DNA from: Zhengitettix transpicula
Lineage: Eukaryota; Arthropoda; Insecta; Orthoptera; Tetrigidae
Direction: 5' to 3'
Length of the DNA stretch: 64,000 nt
Assembly (NCBI GenBank): GCA_037074705.1
Contig: CM073596.1
Span: 55,332,001 to 55,396,000, forward strand
Within the stretch, counting starts at the first letter, position 1, and each line of letters opens with the position of its first letter. The notes under the pieces were generated by a model. It did not search any database and was not told where the DNA came from. It saw nothing but the letters and a program-made list of their open reading frames with translations. Of this stretch, positions 62,007 through 64,000 are shown in pieces. A program made the position numbers and the translations under genes.

Positions 62007-64000
62007 TTTAAAATAGAAATAGATATATAGAAAAGATTTATAGAAAACATTCAGGAAATTATAGACATATGGGAGGTGTTACTGATGTAAGAAATAGAAT
62101 TTTACAGTATGGAATTACAGGATTTATAATAAAAATAAAATATAATTATAAAACCAACCAGTTCAGTCTCAGCAGAGGTCAGTCAACAATAAATGTTTTT
62201 TCAGTATTCACCACAATCCTACTTCACAAGTTGGATGATAAAATTGAGATTAGTTACAAATTTCGTTGACAATGTGGTAAGGAATAAAGGAGTTGACTTT
62301 ATGGAATTTCACCTCAGGTCTAGAGAGCGGGACACAGAATTTTGTTATATTATTAATCGAGTGACGAAAACAGCGCCATTGGTAGATGTCTATATGTTTA
62401 TAGGAAAATGAACAAATTTTTTTTTGTATTGAAAAGGCTGGCCAAGTCATTCAGAACCCAAGACTTTTCCAAACATATTAAGATGTACATTTGGAAATAT
62501 GGTCACATATGAATAGGATGCTAGAAATTAGAATTGGAAATCTTATTCACAAGGCGATGTGTTCGATGAATTTATAAACTTTTACTGCGCACACATATTT
62601 GATATTGAGAGTAAACAGAAAATGATTAGGGTGAGTGTAGCATGTGGGGACAACCACACAGTGTCTCTCCTGAGGAAGGTGGTTAATGAATCTGATATGT
62701 CTGACATGCAGACACACACTATCAATTTTATGTAAGCCATCAACTATCTCTATTTACCGCATATGGAAATTTAATTCATAACGATAAAAGAACAGGAAAC
62801 TCCTAAGAGACTTCTAATATACATTCAAAGGGAAGTTTAATATAATTTACCATTGGAAATTGAAAACTGAATGACACGTTCCATTATATGAATGAATGTA
62901 TACAATAAGAAGTTTCTTGTTATATAAAATCTTTAAAAGGATAAATAAATTTGAAATTGAGTTGATAAAAGTCAAATGAAGGATTGGTTTTTATGTGATA
63001 AATTATTTGAAAATATTGAGATTCCACATTCTGGATAAATACAACTTATGATTAATGAATGTCAAGTCCAAACATATTGTTGAAAGGCAAGTTAGCATAA
63101 ATGTGAATGACATTCATTTATATGAAACCTGTATGACAACTTGTAGGGTGAAAAAATTCATGTTGAGGAAGAGACCAAAACAGAAGCTACTTTGGTGTCA
63201 ATCGGAATAAAAATATTACTATAATACGAGTACTGGAATGAAGCTGTACAACTGCATATCAGGAATTTTGAAACTTAAAATTATATATATAATAATTTGT
63301 TTATTATTCACTACAGAAGAAAATAAAGGAAATTCGTACTTCTACAGGTTAAGTATAATAATTAAGTAATTAGATAATGGAACAAAATTACAGACAAAAT
63401 GAAGTGATAGAAATACCACATAACGTTTCTGGAATCGTTGGTTCTGTTGTCAGTAGATTTAAAACACAAGTGCCCTGAGAGACATAACTGCAGAATACAG
63501 TTGATGAGCTCAAAAGTGAAGCTGAAACTCAACAAAAATGGGAAATTAAATCTAACAATAAGGGATCGTAGCTATTGTTGAGTTTCATAGTTATCAGTTT
63601 GTATGTTAATTGCTGTGATCCTGAAGAAAGGAACAAAGTTTCCAGAAACAATGTGTGCTATTTAAACCATCACTTCATTTTGTACGTCATTTGGGTATTT
63701 TATAAAATTATTATATCTTAAAACAAACTTCTTGTATTTTCATTTCGTTAGTAATTAAGGATATCAACTTTAACCAGTACAAATCAACATTGAAATGTAA
63801 GACAAAGCACGAAAGTTAGTTTTAAAGGAAATTTTGGTAAAAGAGATAAAACAACAATGTAGAAAGGAGCCTTACCTAATTATATTAAATATTACAACAT
63901 ACATTTATTTTACTATAATTAAACATTTTGCAAACACTTAAAATAAATGCCTATCATAATCAACTGGAGAAAAACCCTGAAAATAAAAATAAAAACCAAG
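62007..64000 (-). other. Outer non-array segment of right arm
   Basis: This is the mirror of 8,542-10,534 with no visible indels and few substitutions, truncated by the window. It holds the same short open frames on the opposite strand. Confidence 0.6.
62532..62735 (+). other. Short open frame with RCC1-like motif
   Basis: The frame is 67 codons plus stop, open from just after a TAG, with its first ATG about halfway in. It contains VSVACGDNHTVSLL, which resembles the conserved end of an RCC1 repeat (typically V-A-C-G-x-x-H-T-x-x-L). One repeat without its neighbours is weak evidence. If real, it is an exon or pseudogene fragment of an RCC1-type beta-propeller protein. The upstream sequence in the same frame (about 62,435-62,531) has only two stops. 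Confidence 0.15.

Larger units (their letters stand above)
39809..64000 (-). repeat. Right arm of giant inverted repeat, truncated by window edge
   Basis: This is the inverted partner of 8,542-39,642. The last base of the window aligns with 8,542, so the true outer boundary lies outside the view. Element order mirrors the left arm: tRNA-like modules, purine tract, 5 kb module, linker, partial tandem unit, four complete tandem units, then about 2 kb of non-repeated sequence. It has four complete units where the left arm has six, and it lacks the 19-base duplication, the 97-base duplication and the 63-base deletion that mark the left arm. Confidence 0.97.

Noticed and set aside
8542..64000. Palindrome as a simple sequencing or assembly fold-back
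   Set aside because: The arms differ by two tandem units, several private indels and substitutions, and one arm shares ancestral states with an independent third copy. Long reads would still be needed for certainty.

Overview
This window looks like nuclear DNA from an animal. It is AT-rich and has no operon-like packing. The only plausible coding pieces are short exon-like segments bounded by GT and AG. It carries A-tailed retroposon-like repeats and many tRNA-like modules with Pol III box A and box B motifs. An arthropod would fit, but nothing I can read fixes the taxon. I recognise no complete gene of known family, so every coding call below is low confidence.

The dominant structure is a very large inverted repeat. 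Its left arm starts at or before 8,542 and runs to about 39,642. The right arm runs from about 39,809 to the window end and continues beyond it, because base 64,000 pairs with 8,542. Paired positions sum to 72,542 in the outer arms, 79,337 in the inner arms and 79,413 to 79,456 near the apex. From outside to centre each arm holds: (1) about 2 kb of non-repeated sequence; (2) a tandem array of roughly 3.4 kb units, with six units plus a 0.6 kb partial on the left (10,535-31,712) and four plus a partial on the right (47,625-62,006); (3) a short linker; (4) a roughly 5 kb module; (5) a polypyrimidine or polypurine tract; (6) a cluster of tRNA-like modules in alternating blocks of orientation around a short apex of about 165 bases with no symmetry.

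A third, more diverged copy of the 5 kb module lies outside the palindrome at 1-5,685. It holds the best gene candidate: three exons with phase-matched introns encoding about 101 residues. In the two palindrome copies a 2-base difference moves the frame, yet an alternative frame of about 103 residues stays open across the same three exons. From 5,690 to 8,541 lie a retroposon-like repeat, a (TA)n tract, exon-like fragments and a second, inverted copy of the retroposon tail.

The arms are nearly identical in the outer 4 kb and in the inner part, but the arrays between differ in unit number, unit type and register. Private indels also distinguish the arms. This argues against a simple fold-back assembly artefact and for an old palindrome kept similar by arm-to-arm exchange, with unequal exchange inside the arrays. 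The units come in two subtypes (A and B) and contain decayed coding-like frames, so the array may be an amplified pseudogene family or a large satellite.
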